This document shows, piece after piece, positions 9,040 through 15,824 of a stretch of 64,000 nt of DNA. The first letter of the stretch is position 1, and each line of letters opens with the position of its first letter. Under the pieces are notes generated by a model. That model made no database searches and was not told the DNA's origin. It worked only from the letters and a program-made list of their open reading frames with translations. The position numbers were made by a program, and so were the translations under genes. The stretch lies in the NCBI RefSeq assembly GCF_900099995.1, contig NZ_FNCZ01000001.1, positions 682,001-746,000 of the forward strand, given 5' to 3'. This DNA comes from Winogradskyella thalassocola. GTDB taxonomy: Bacteria; Bacteroidota; Bacteroidia; Flavobacteriales; Flavobacteriaceae.

Positions 9040-10650
9040 TTATTTTATTCCTGCGTAATTAATTCCTGTAAGTTGATGCATATCGTGATCGTATGTGGAA
9101 AGATCTTCTTGATTGAATTTAGAGATCGTATCATAGCCACAAGCACGTGCTACAACTTTGATTAAATCGTTGGTAGCTTCAAAGTAGTTTTGTAATTGTT
9201 TAGCCGAAGAATCTATAATTAATCTGCTACGTAAAGATTCTTTTTGAGTCGCAATCCCTACAGGACAGTTATTACTTCCACAAGCACGCATCCCTAAACA
9301 CCCAATAGCTTGTAATGCCGAATTAGATACTGCAATAGCATCTGCTCCCAACATCATGGCTTTTGCAAAATCTTCAGCAACACGTAAACCTCCTGTAATG
9401 ACTAAAGTGACATCAGTTGCACCAACTTTATCCATGTAAGCTCTTGCTCTTGCCAATGCCGGAATGGTTGGCACATTAATATGATCTCTTAGAATAGTCG
9501 GAGCAGAGCCTGTTCCTCCACCACGACCATCGAGAATAATATAATCGACATCAACATCGAGTGCAAATTGAATGTCTTTTTCTATATGACTTGCAGCAAT
9601 TTTAAACCCGATTGGAATGCCTCCGGTACGTTCTCTAACTTTATCTGCAAATACTTTAAAGTCTTCAACGGTATGAAAATTTGGGTTTGCAGCTGGTGAA
9701 ATGGCTGTTTCCCCTTCTTTAAGTCCGCGAACAGTTGCAATTTCAGAACTTACTTTATTGCCTGGTAAATGTCCTCCTGTTCCTGTTTTTGCACCTTGAC
9801 CACCTTTAAAATGAAAGGCCTGTACGTTATCTAATTTATCCCAAGAAAATCCAAATTGAGCGGATGCTAATTCGTAAAAATATTTGGAATTACTCGCTTG
9901 CTCTTCGGGTAACATGCCACCTTCACCAGAGCAAATTCCTGTTCCTGCTAATTCAGCTCCTTTTGATAAGGCTATTTTGGCTTCACGAGATAAGGCTCCA
10001 AAACTCATATCACTTACAAAAAGTGGCATATCTAGTTCTAATGGCTTTTTTGCTCCTGGTCCAATAACAACTTTAGTAGCAACGGCTTCATGATCTAATA
10101 AAGGTTTCGATGCTAATTGTGCCGGTAAAAACTGAATATCGTTCCATTTAGGAAGTGTATTTCTATCGACTCCCATAGAAGCAGAAAACCCATGATGTCC
10201 AATATTTTTTAAACCATTTTGAGCCAATTCTTTTATATACCCTGTGTATGGTTCTGTTTCTTCTGGATGCGTATCTGCGTAAGCACCTAAATAGGTGTCG
10301 CGATTAAAAGGTTGTGGGTAATTTTGCAAGTACGAATCAATTTCAAAAGCATCTACAAATAAATCATCACCTTCAATTTTAGTTGAAAATTTATGAAGCA
10401 CTTCTTTATTATTATATTCTGAAACTCCAGAATCTACACGATAATCCCATCCGTGAACTCCGCAAATTAGATTGTGACCATCTACATGACCGTCGGACAT
10501 TAGTGCTCCTCTGTGCAAACATCTTCCGTAAAGCACAGAAATATCATCATCAAATTTCACGATGACTAAGTCTAATCCGTTGACCAGTGCATGTTCTGGT
10601 TGCTTATTTTCTAAGGAGCTTACTTGAGCAATAACTACTGGTTTTTTCAT
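9040..10650 (-). CDS. Rieske [2Fe-2S] domain fused to glutamate-synthase-like FMN domain
   Basis: Residues 1-105 form a Rieske domain with the cluster pairs C44-x-H46 and C63-x-x-H66. From about residue 150 the protein is the FMN-binding glutamate synthase domain: PLFVSDMSFGALSREAK, GGQGAKTGTGGHLPG and DGRGGGTGSAP. A [3Fe-4S]-type cysteine motif, CLGMRACGSNNCPVG, lies near 450-465. There is no amidotransferase domain and no ammonia-delivering partner nearby. The protein probably moves electrons from the Rieske cluster to FMN in an unknown oxidoreduction, not classical glutamate synthesis. A -7 box lies 49-56 bases upstream. The gene is intact at 536 residues. Confidence 0.85.
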   Translation of the reverse strand: MKKPVVIAQVSSLENKQPEHALVNGLDLVIVKFDDDISVLYGRCLHRGALMSDGHVDGHNLICGVHGWDYRVDSGVSEYNNKEVLHKFSTKIEGDDLFVDAFEIDSYLQNYPQPFNRDTYLGAYADTHPEETEPYTGYIKELAQNGLKNIGHHGFSASMGVDRNTLPKWNDIQFLPAQLASKPLLDHEAVATKVVIGPGAKKPLELDMPLFVSDMSFGALSREAKIALSKGAELAGTGICSGEGGMLPEEQASNSKYFYELASAQFGFSWDKLDNVQAFHFKGGQGAKTGTGGHLPGNKVSSEIATVRGLKEGETAISPAANPNFHTVEDFKVFADKVRERTGGIPIGFKIAASHIEKDIQFALDVDVDYIILDGRGGGTGSAPTILRDHINVPTIPALARARAYMDKVGATDVTLVITGGLRVAEDFAKAMMLGADAIAVSNSALQAIGCLGMRACGSNNCPVGIATQKESLRSRLIIDSSAKQLQNYFEATNDLIKVVARACGYDTISKFNQEDLSTYDHDMHQLTGINYAGIK

Positions 10651-10698
10651 GTGATTATAGTATATGTTTATATTTTATTTAAAAAATTAAGGCTTATA

Positions 10699-10706
10699 CA
10701 AAAGTA
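10699..10706 (-). promoter_or_regulatory. -7 box for the Rieske-GltB operon
   Basis: The minus strand reads TACTTTTG, a perfect TAnnTTTG. Transcription would begin near 10693, giving a leader of about 43 bases. No TTTG -33 element is evident. Confidence 0.5.
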
Positions 10707-10738
10707 ATTCTTCCTCCATCGCCTGGTAATAGGATGCC

Positions 10739-10876
10739 TTAAGATACAAATTTGAAAAACTCATTAGGTTCAAAATGATATAAAATGGAAGGGGTATAAT
10801 GTAGAAAACACGCACTTAATCTTATAAGAATAGAGGCGACAAGACCTAGGTGTCCTAAGGTTTTGATTAGTTTCAT
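10739..10876 (-). CDS. Possible 45-residue small protein
   Basis: Inside the 357-base gap 10651-11007 the minus strand has an ATG at 10876 and a TAA at 10739. The product begins MKLIKTLGHLGLVASI and ends NEFFKFVS. The first 25 residues are hydrophobic with two lysines at the start, so it could be a tiny membrane or secreted peptide. There is no good -7 box upstream and I know no family for it. It may be chance; nothing else is seen in the gap apart from the Rieske-GltB promoter. Confidence 0.25.
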   Translation of the reverse strand: MKLIKTLGHLGLVASILIRLSACFLHYTPSILYHFEPNEFFKFVS

Positions 10877-11007
10877 TTAATTATTAATTGGTTGGTTTTG
10901 AGTTTGTCGAGAACTGTTAAAATTCCTTTCAAATAAAACATAATACTGTCTGTGAGTAGGTTGTGGTTGGTTTTAATCCTCGGTGGCAAAAAACAATTTC
11001 GATTTAT

Positions 11008-11775
11008 TTATGGCATGAAAAGGCCTTGGTTATCCTTTAGTGCTGTTAGTGTCGATGTATATCCCAAATTGAAAATAGCATCTACATTGCTCATTCCAAA
11101 AGTTCCATAGTTCACTAATTCTTGTGGGCATATTACAAGATCACAGGCTGGAAACTTAGTTGTGGATTCAGCGGCTACCTTAATTTTATAAGCGCGCTCT
11201 ATAACTGAATAAGAATGTTTTAAGTCTTTCATATTAACCGCTTTTAAAGGATTAACATACACTCCTATAATTTTATCACAATGTTTTTTTAAGGGTTCTA
11301 CCGGAAAGTTATTTAAGGTGCCTCCATCGACATAGAATTGTCCGTTAATTTCGGTTGGTGTAAAAATACCAGGAAATGAGGCTGAAGCTATAATCGGTTT
11401 TATAAGTTGCCCTTTGCTAAACATCTTAGACGTTCCGTCAATGATATTTGCTGCGGGTATAAATAAAGGCTTTTTTAAATCACTAAAATTATCTTTCGGA
11501 AAATAGGTTTTAAGGTCATCATAGAAGTTATCAGAATTTAAAAATCCAGGTTTATTTCGCGCAAATCTTTTAGTATGAAAAAGTGGGATGGTTTTAAAGA
11601 ACGTTAATATTTCTGGCCAAGAAACTCCAGCGGCATATAAGGCTCCTACAATAGCACCCGAACTAGTGCCTGCAATATGTGTAGGAAAGATACCGTGTTC
11701 TTCTAATGCCTTAATGACACCGATATGTGCTGCTCCGCGAGCACCTCCTCCAGAAAGTACTAATCCTATATTCAT
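11008..11775 (-). CDS. Patatin-like phospholipase
   Basis: With ATG 11775 as start the protein has 255 residues and begins MNIGLVLSGGGARG, the oxyanion glycine motif. GTSSGAIVGALYA follows with the nucleophile Ser in GxSxG, and DGGTLNNFP carries the catalytic Asp. This is the compact single-domain RssA/YchK-like patatin form, a lipid acyl hydrolase without signal peptide. A longer frame could begin at TTG 11790, but that codon overlaps the -7 box at 11780-11787, so it is upstream of transcription. It is transcribed away from the EcsC-family gene. Natural substrate unknown. Confidence 0.88.
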   Translation of the reverse strand: MNIGLVLSGGGARGAAHIGVIKALEEHGIFPTHIAGTSSGAIVGALYAAGVSWPEILTFFKTIPLFHTKRFARNKPGFLNSDNFYDDLKTYFPKDNFSDLKKPLFIPAANIIDGTSKMFSKGQLIKPIIASASFPGIFTPTEINGQFYVDGGTLNNFPVEPLKKHCDKIIGVYVNPLKAVNMKDLKHSYSVIERAYKIKVAAESTTKFPACDLVICPQELVNYGTFGMSNVDAIFNLGYTSTLTALKDNQGLFMP

Positions 11776-11779
11776 ATTG

Positions 11780-11787
11780 CAAAGGTA
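11780..11787 (-). promoter_or_regulatory. -7 box giving an almost leaderless patatin mRNA
   Basis: The minus strand reads TACCTTTG followed by only CAAT before the ATG at 11775. With the normal distance from box to transcription start, the message would begin at or within a few bases of the start codon. Confidence 0.6.
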
Positions 11788-11873
11788 CAAGGTTGGTTAC
11801 AAATGTATAGTGGTTTTTGTCTTTTCAATATAAAACAAGCCAAAACAGGGTTTATGATATGTCACTATTAGAG

Positions 11874-11881
11874 TAGCTTTG
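11874..11881 (+). promoter_or_regulatory. -7 box for the EcsC-family gene
   Basis: TAGCTTTG is a perfect TAnnTTTG. Transcription would begin near 11887, so the message would open almost directly with the stem-loop at 11890-11915. Confidence 0.55.
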
Positions 11882-11889
11882 TAACAATC

Positions 11890-11915
11890 ATTAAGATTTA
11901 ACGACAAATCTTAAT
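11890..11915 (+). repeat. Perfect 10-bp leader stem-loop before the EcsC-family gene
   Basis: ATTAAGATTT (11890-11899) and AAATCTTAAT (11906-11915) are exact inverted repeats around the 6-base loop AACGAC. The hairpin sits between the inferred transcription start and the TTG start codon 13 bases later. It has no T-run, so it is not a terminator. Confidence 0.7.
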
Positions 11916-11928
11916 AAAACCTCAAACC

Positions 11929-12786
11929 TTGAATCTAATCACAAATCCCATAACACCAGAAGACGAAGAAGCCTTAATGCGCGCCAAATCTAGCATGCAA
12001 AATTTAGGTTGGGCAATTCGTAATGTCAATAAAATTGGTAATACGGTTGAAACAGGAATTAGCTACGTGCCAGAAAAAGTATTGGTTAAAGTGCAGAAGA
12101 TTACAGAATCGGTATTATTAAAAATTATAAAAGCTAATTTATTAACCATTCAAAAAAACAAAACATTTAAAAAGCCTTCAAAAAACACGTATAAAAGTAT
12201 TGTAACAGGCACAGGAGCTTTAAGTGGTTTTTTTGGATCGTCTACAGGTTTTGGTACTGCTATTTTTGCTTCAGAAGTGACACTTACCACTAAGTTTTTA
12301 ATGCGTACGATTATGGATATAGCGCGTAGTAAAGGTGAAGATATTTATACTTTAGAAGGGCAAATGGCATGTCTGCAAGTTTTTGCGCTTGGTGGAGATT
12401 CTATAGATGATGACGGTATGGAAGCCAGTTACTACACCACGCGTATGGCGTTAAATTCAGCATTAAGCAATGTATCAACTGCGAGTATAAAAATGGGATT
12501 GGATAGTTTGGTAAAAGGAGCAAGTGCTTTGGGATCTAATGCTGTGGGTAATTTTTTATCTAAAATTGCTACGAGATTAAGTCTTCTTATCAGTGAGAAA
12601 TTTTTAGCACAAGCTGTACCTATTGTAGGGGCTATTGGAGGAGGTGGTTTAAATTATGTATTTGTAGATCATTTTCAGAATATGGCAACAGCACATTTTA
12701 CGATAAGACGTTTAGAACGGAAGTATGGAGAGGCTGAGGTTAAGTCTGTCTATGAGACTATAAAAACGAGTCTTAAAGAAAAGTAG
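11929..12786 (+). CDS. EcsC-family protein
   Basis: The 285-residue protein has the EcsC-family pattern: an N-terminal helical stretch starting ITPEDEEALMRAK, a Gly-rich segment TGTGALSGFFGSSTGFGTAIFASEVTLTTKFLMRTIMDIA (shown here only in part by its features: many Gly and small residues), then LEGQMACLQVFALGG and a C-terminal Gly-rich VGAIGGGGLNYVF. EcsC proteins are helical, possibly membrane-associated, and of unknown biochemistry. The start is TTG 11929; the next ATG at 11976 would remove the conserved ITPEDE stretch. The gene stands alone between two minus-strand genes. A role with the adjacent lipoprotein or FecIR genes is not shown. Confidence 0.75.
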   Translation: MNLITNPITPEDEEALMRAKSSMQNLGWAIRNVNKIGNTVETGISYVPEKVLVKVQKITESVLLKIIKANLLTIQKNKTFKKPSKNTYKSIVTGTGALSGFFGSSTGFGTAIFASEVTLTTKFLMRTIMDIARSKGEDIYTLEGQMACLQVFALGGDSIDDDGMEASYYTTRMALNSALSNVSTASIKMGLDSLVKGASALGSNAVGNFLSKIATRLSLLISEKFLAQAVPIVGAIGGGGLNYVFVDHFQNMATAHFTIRRLERKYGEAEVKSVYETIKTSLKEK

Positions 12787-12800
12787 GACTCCAATATCTA

Positions 12801-12837
12801 AAAAAAAACCAACCACGAATATCCTCATGGTTGGTTT
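12801..12837 (-). terminator. Rho-independent terminator of the Asp-rich lipoprotein gene
   Basis: AAACCAACCA (12806-12815) pairs with TGGTTGGTTT (12828-12837) across a 12-base loop. Read on the minus strand, the stem ends in a run of T (the A run 12801-12808). It also lies just after the EcsC-family gene. Confidence 0.7.
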
Positions 12838-12894
12838 GCTATTAATCAAGTAAAATAGGGACCTTAAGTATAGGCCACTAATTTGACCAACTAT

Positions 12895-13977
12895 TTAGTT
12901 ACAATTATCGTTTTTGAATTCTAGTTCGTCGTCATCTCCAATTTCAAAGCTGACTTCAACTTCGTTATCATCATCGTCGTTATCGATTTCATGTAAATTC
13001 CAAGTGGTATTAATGTCATCAAATCCTGGAATATCAAAGGTTATTGTGATGTTATTTCCACTTCCACTTGTCGTCCAAGTTCCGTTGGCAGTGTTACCAC
13101 TCCAAGTCACTGTAACGGTATTATCTGTAGAGAAATTAAATAGGTAACCTGTATAGTTGTCTTCTAAGTCATTGTCATTACGTTCTAATTCGTCTATATA
13201 CCAACCTGAACACGCTGTTAAAATAGATTCTAATTGGCTTGGTGTACAGTTCGTACAATCGTCATCGTCATAATCGTAATCATCATCTTCATCGCAATCG
13301 TCACCAAAATCATCAATAGCATCATCGAGCTGGTCGAAATTGTTAATTACAATTTCATTACCATCAGCAATAATGATGATTATAGGGAATTCAAAACCAA
13401 TTAAATCATCTTCATCTATATCATCTATAAATTCATAAAGGTCATAGTCATTTGTAAATGTTAGTGTTGCAATAACTTCATTATTGGTGTTAAAAACGGA
13501 AGCCGAAATTGGATATACAAAATCTAAACATTCTATGTCATCATCAAATTCATTTTCATCATTACAATCATCAGCATAATCTTCAAGCTGATCTAAACTG
13601 TTAACTTGAATTTCAGAATAATCTGAAAAAATTATGGTGATAGGAAAATTGAGAACAACAGTATCGTCATCATCATCAAATTCATCTAGAATATCCTCAA
13701 GGTCATCATAATCATCAATGTTGGTAATTGTTAATTCTACTCCATTTATGGTTGCTGTTATTGGCAGTTGAATGGTAAAACAATTGGCATTGTAAACGAC
13801 GTTATCTACAGAACCATCGTTCATGGCAACTCTTTGAATCTGATTTGTCAAAGCTGAATTAGCTTGTAAAGTAGATTCTGCTGGAGGGTCAATACTTATA
13901 TCATCTTCAGTTCTACAAGATGTCATAGTTAAGAATAAACCAACTAAGGCAAAAAGGAAAGGTTTCATAGTTTTCAT
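12895..13977 (-). CDS. Aspartate-rich lipoprotein with duplicated domain
   Basis: The 360-residue protein begins with a lipoprotein signal ending LTMTSC, lipid Cys at residue 21, followed by RTEDD. Acidic residues right after the Cys resemble the lipoprotein export signal for surface display in Bacteroidota. Two related units follow, C66-C138 and C150-C228. Each has a hydrophobic start, an Asp-rich middle, an NFPITII/EFPIIII strand pair and a DQLED/DQLDD end. An Asp tract (229-240) and CTNC lead to a C-terminal domain like small lipocalin-like beta folds. The acidity suggests Ca2+ or other cation binding. It is divergent from the FecI gene. Function unknown. Confidence 0.75.
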   Translation of the reverse strand: MKTMKPFLFALVGLFLTMTSCRTEDDISIDPPAESTLQANSALTNQIQRVAMNDGSVDNVVYNANCFTIQLPITATINGVELTITNIDDYDDLEDILDEFDDDDDTVVLNFPITIIFSDYSEIQVNSLDQLEDYADDCNDENEFDDDIECLDFVYPISASVFNTNNEVIATLTFTNDYDLYEFIDDIDEDDLIGFEFPIIIIIADGNEIVINNFDQLDDAIDDFGDDCDEDDDYDYDDDDCTNCTPSQLESILTACSGWYIDELERNDNDLEDNYTGYLFNFSTDNTVTVTWSGNTANGTWTTSGSGNNITITFDIPGFDDINTTWNLHEIDNDDDDNEVEVSFEIGDDDELEFKNDNCN

Positions 13978-14344
13978 AAATAATTTGTTTTTAGTTTTTC
14001 AATTAATAAAGCATATTAATTACCGTCTTTATACTTAGAACAACTGATGAATTAAATGTCCCAAGAAATGTATTGTTTTTTTATTTATTTAATTGCAATT
14101 TGAGTTGTTTATAGGTGTGAATCATTGTTTTTTTTATTTTCATTAGATGGATTTATATGTTGTGTAGTTTTAAACTGGGCTTATAGTTTTAAAACAATTA
14201 CATGTTAAAATAGCCTCAATTATTTTATTGATTTTTATGGCAATTTTTAAAATATAAATTTGATGTTTTAGTAACATTATCTTTTGTACGGTCTTTAAAA
14301 AAAAGCATACTTTTGGTAATTCAAATTTCAAAACCCACTTTTAA
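13978..14344. other. Divergent control region between the lipoprotein and FecI genes
   Basis: This 367-base AT-rich gap holds the FecI-gene promoter at its right end and no reading frame I can support. No clear TAnnTTTG box faces the lipoprotein gene, so that gene may use another sigma factor, possibly the neighbouring FecI-type one; that is inference. Confidence 0.5.
14283..14315 (+). promoter_or_regulatory. Complete Bacteroidota promoter for the FecI-type sigma gene
   Basis: TTTG at 14283-14286 (-33) and TACTTTTG at 14308-14315 (-7) are separated by 21 bases. Transcription would start near 14321, leaving about 24 bases of leader before TTG 14345. Confidence 0.7.
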
Positions 14345-14863
14345 TTGCCTAAGTCGCTCCACAAAGATATCTGTGATAAACTACGCTTTTCTAAACTCTA
14401 CGAAAAGTATGCGCAAAGCATGAGTACTATTTTGTATTACAAATATGGTGATTTATTAAACCCTTCAGATAAAGTGCAAGATGCCTTTATTAAATTATGG
14501 GAAAATTGTGCTAAAGTGGCACCTGAAGCTGCAAAATCTTATTTATATACGGTTGCAAATAATATGATGCTTAACGAGGTGAAGCACCAAAAGATTGTTT
14601 TTAAGCACCAAGAAGTAAAGCCTAAGGATTATACCAATGAGACGCCAGAATTCATGCTGCGTAAAAAGGAATTTTTAAAGCGTTACGAAACAGCCTTGTC
14701 AGCATTAAAAGAAGAAGAACGTGTGGCTTTTCTTTTAAGTAAAGTCGATGGAAAAACCCATAAAGAAATTGCAGAGCTATTAAATATTACCAAAAAAGTA
14801 GCTGAACATAGAATTTACGCCGCCTTAAATAAGTTGAAAGATCAATTGGAAGAACTGAATTGA
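14345..14863 (+). CDS. ECF RNA polymerase sigma factor, FecI-like
   Basis: The 172-residue protein has sigma region 2 at about residues 15-80 (FSKLYEKYAQSM, KVQDAFIKLWENC) and region 4 at about 115-165 (LKEEERVAFLLSKVDGKTHKEIAELLNITKK seen as a helix-turn-helix). It would direct RNA polymerase to the downstream receptor gene and possibly other targets. The start is TTG 14345, 30 bases after the -7 box; no closer ATG preserves region 2. The FecR-type gene follows after 55 bases. Classical FecI answers iron citrate, but Bacteroidota use the same module for many ligands. Confidence 0.9.
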   Translation: MPKSLHKDICDKLRFSKLYEKYAQSMSTILYYKYGDLLNPSDKVQDAFIKLWENCAKVAPEAAKSYLYTVANNMMLNEVKHQKIVFKHQEVKPKDYTNETPEFMLRKKEFLKRYETALSALKEEERVAFLLSKVDGKTHKEIAELLNITKKVAEHRIYAALNKLKDQLEELN

Positions 14864-14918
14864 AAATAATTTTGGGACAATTGAAAGTTGAGTTGTTTTA
14901 AAAGTATAGCATCAAGTT

Positions 14919-15824
14919 ATGGACAAAGAATATTTACTAAAAAAATGGTTGGACAACAACTTATCTGAAGCAGAGGCGGAAGCTTTTAATGCTTTAGATG
15001 ATGCGAAGCTGTATAATGAAATAGCAGAAGAAGCACAGCGCTTTAGTGGTCATCAGCATGCAAAAGTGCCTGCGTTTGAAGCTTTAGAAAGCCAGTTGCA
15101 AAATAAAAAAGCAGCGTCAATTAATTGGATGAATATAGCATCACGATTTGCAGCTGTTTTTGTTATTGGTTTAACCTTATTTTTGTTTTTAAATAGAGCT
15201 AATACAAGTACAATTTCAACCGATTTAGCACAAAAAGAAACCATTACACTTCCTGATAATTCTAGAGTAGAACTTAATGAGTTATCTCAACTTACCTACA
15301 GCGCTTCAAATTGGGATAACGAAAGAACCTTAAATTTAAAAGGAGAAGCCTTTTTTGATGTCGAAAAAGGAAAACAATTCGATGTCAATACTGAATTTGG
15401 AAAAGTAACGGTTTTAGGAACCGAGTTTAATGTGTTTACAAAGGATAGCATTTTTAAAGTAACGTGTTATGAAGGTTTGGTGCAAGTCAGTTGTAACGAT
15501 GCGGTTATAAAAGTACCAGCCGGTTCAGAGTTTATTTTAAAATCAGGAAGGGCTAAAAAATCTAACATTATTACAGCAGAACCGTATTGGCTTAAAAACA
15601 TGAGTGTATTTAAAGATGCGTCAATACAAGCAGTGCTTTTAGAGTTTGAAACTCAATATAACATCACAATTACCGATTCCATTACTGCAAATACGTTGAG
15701 ATTTACAGGCGCATTTGAGCACGATAACCTTAATAATGCTTTAAAAGCAATTACACAGCCGCTTGGTTTGACCTATGAAATTATAAATAATAAAGAGGTC
15801 GTCATACACAATGCTAAAGATTAA
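14919..15824 (+). CDS. FecR-type anti-sigma factor
   Basis: The 301-residue protein has a cytoplasmic N-terminal part (1-75) beginning with a sigma-binding-like segment (YLLKKWLDNNLSEAEA). One membrane helix near residues 77-90 (FAAVFVIGLTLFLFL) follows. The periplasmic FecR domain has TITLPDNSRVELNELSQ, LKGEAFFDVEK and GTEFNVF. The last 70 residues resemble the DUF4974/STN-like tail (FKDASIQAVLLEFETQYNI). It should hold the sigma factor until the TonB receptor signals through its STN domain. Its last 14 bases overlap the receptor gene. Confidence 0.92.
   Translation: MDKEYLLKKWLDNNLSEAEAEAFNALDDAKLYNEIAEEAQRFSGHQHAKVPAFEALESQLQNKKAASINWMNIASRFAAVFVIGLTLFLFLNRANTSTISTDLAQKETITLPDNSRVELNELSQLTYSASNWDNERTLNLKGEAFFDVEKGKQFDVNTEFGKVTVLGTEFNVFTKDSIFKVTCYEGLVQVSCNDAVIKVPAGSEFILKSGRAKKSNIITAEPYWLKNMSVFKDASIQAVLLEFETQYNITITDSITANTLRFTGAFEHDNLNNALKAITQPLGLTYEIINNKEVVIHNAKD

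Noticed and set aside
11776..11790. TTG 11790 as start of the patatin gene
   Set aside because: It overlaps the -7 box and would precede transcription; ATG 11775 gives the family N-terminus.
12914..13147. Serine-rich plus-strand reading frame opposite the acidic lipoprotein gene
   Set aside because: Its Ser runs are the complement of Asp codons (GAT/GAC) in the real minus-strand gene.
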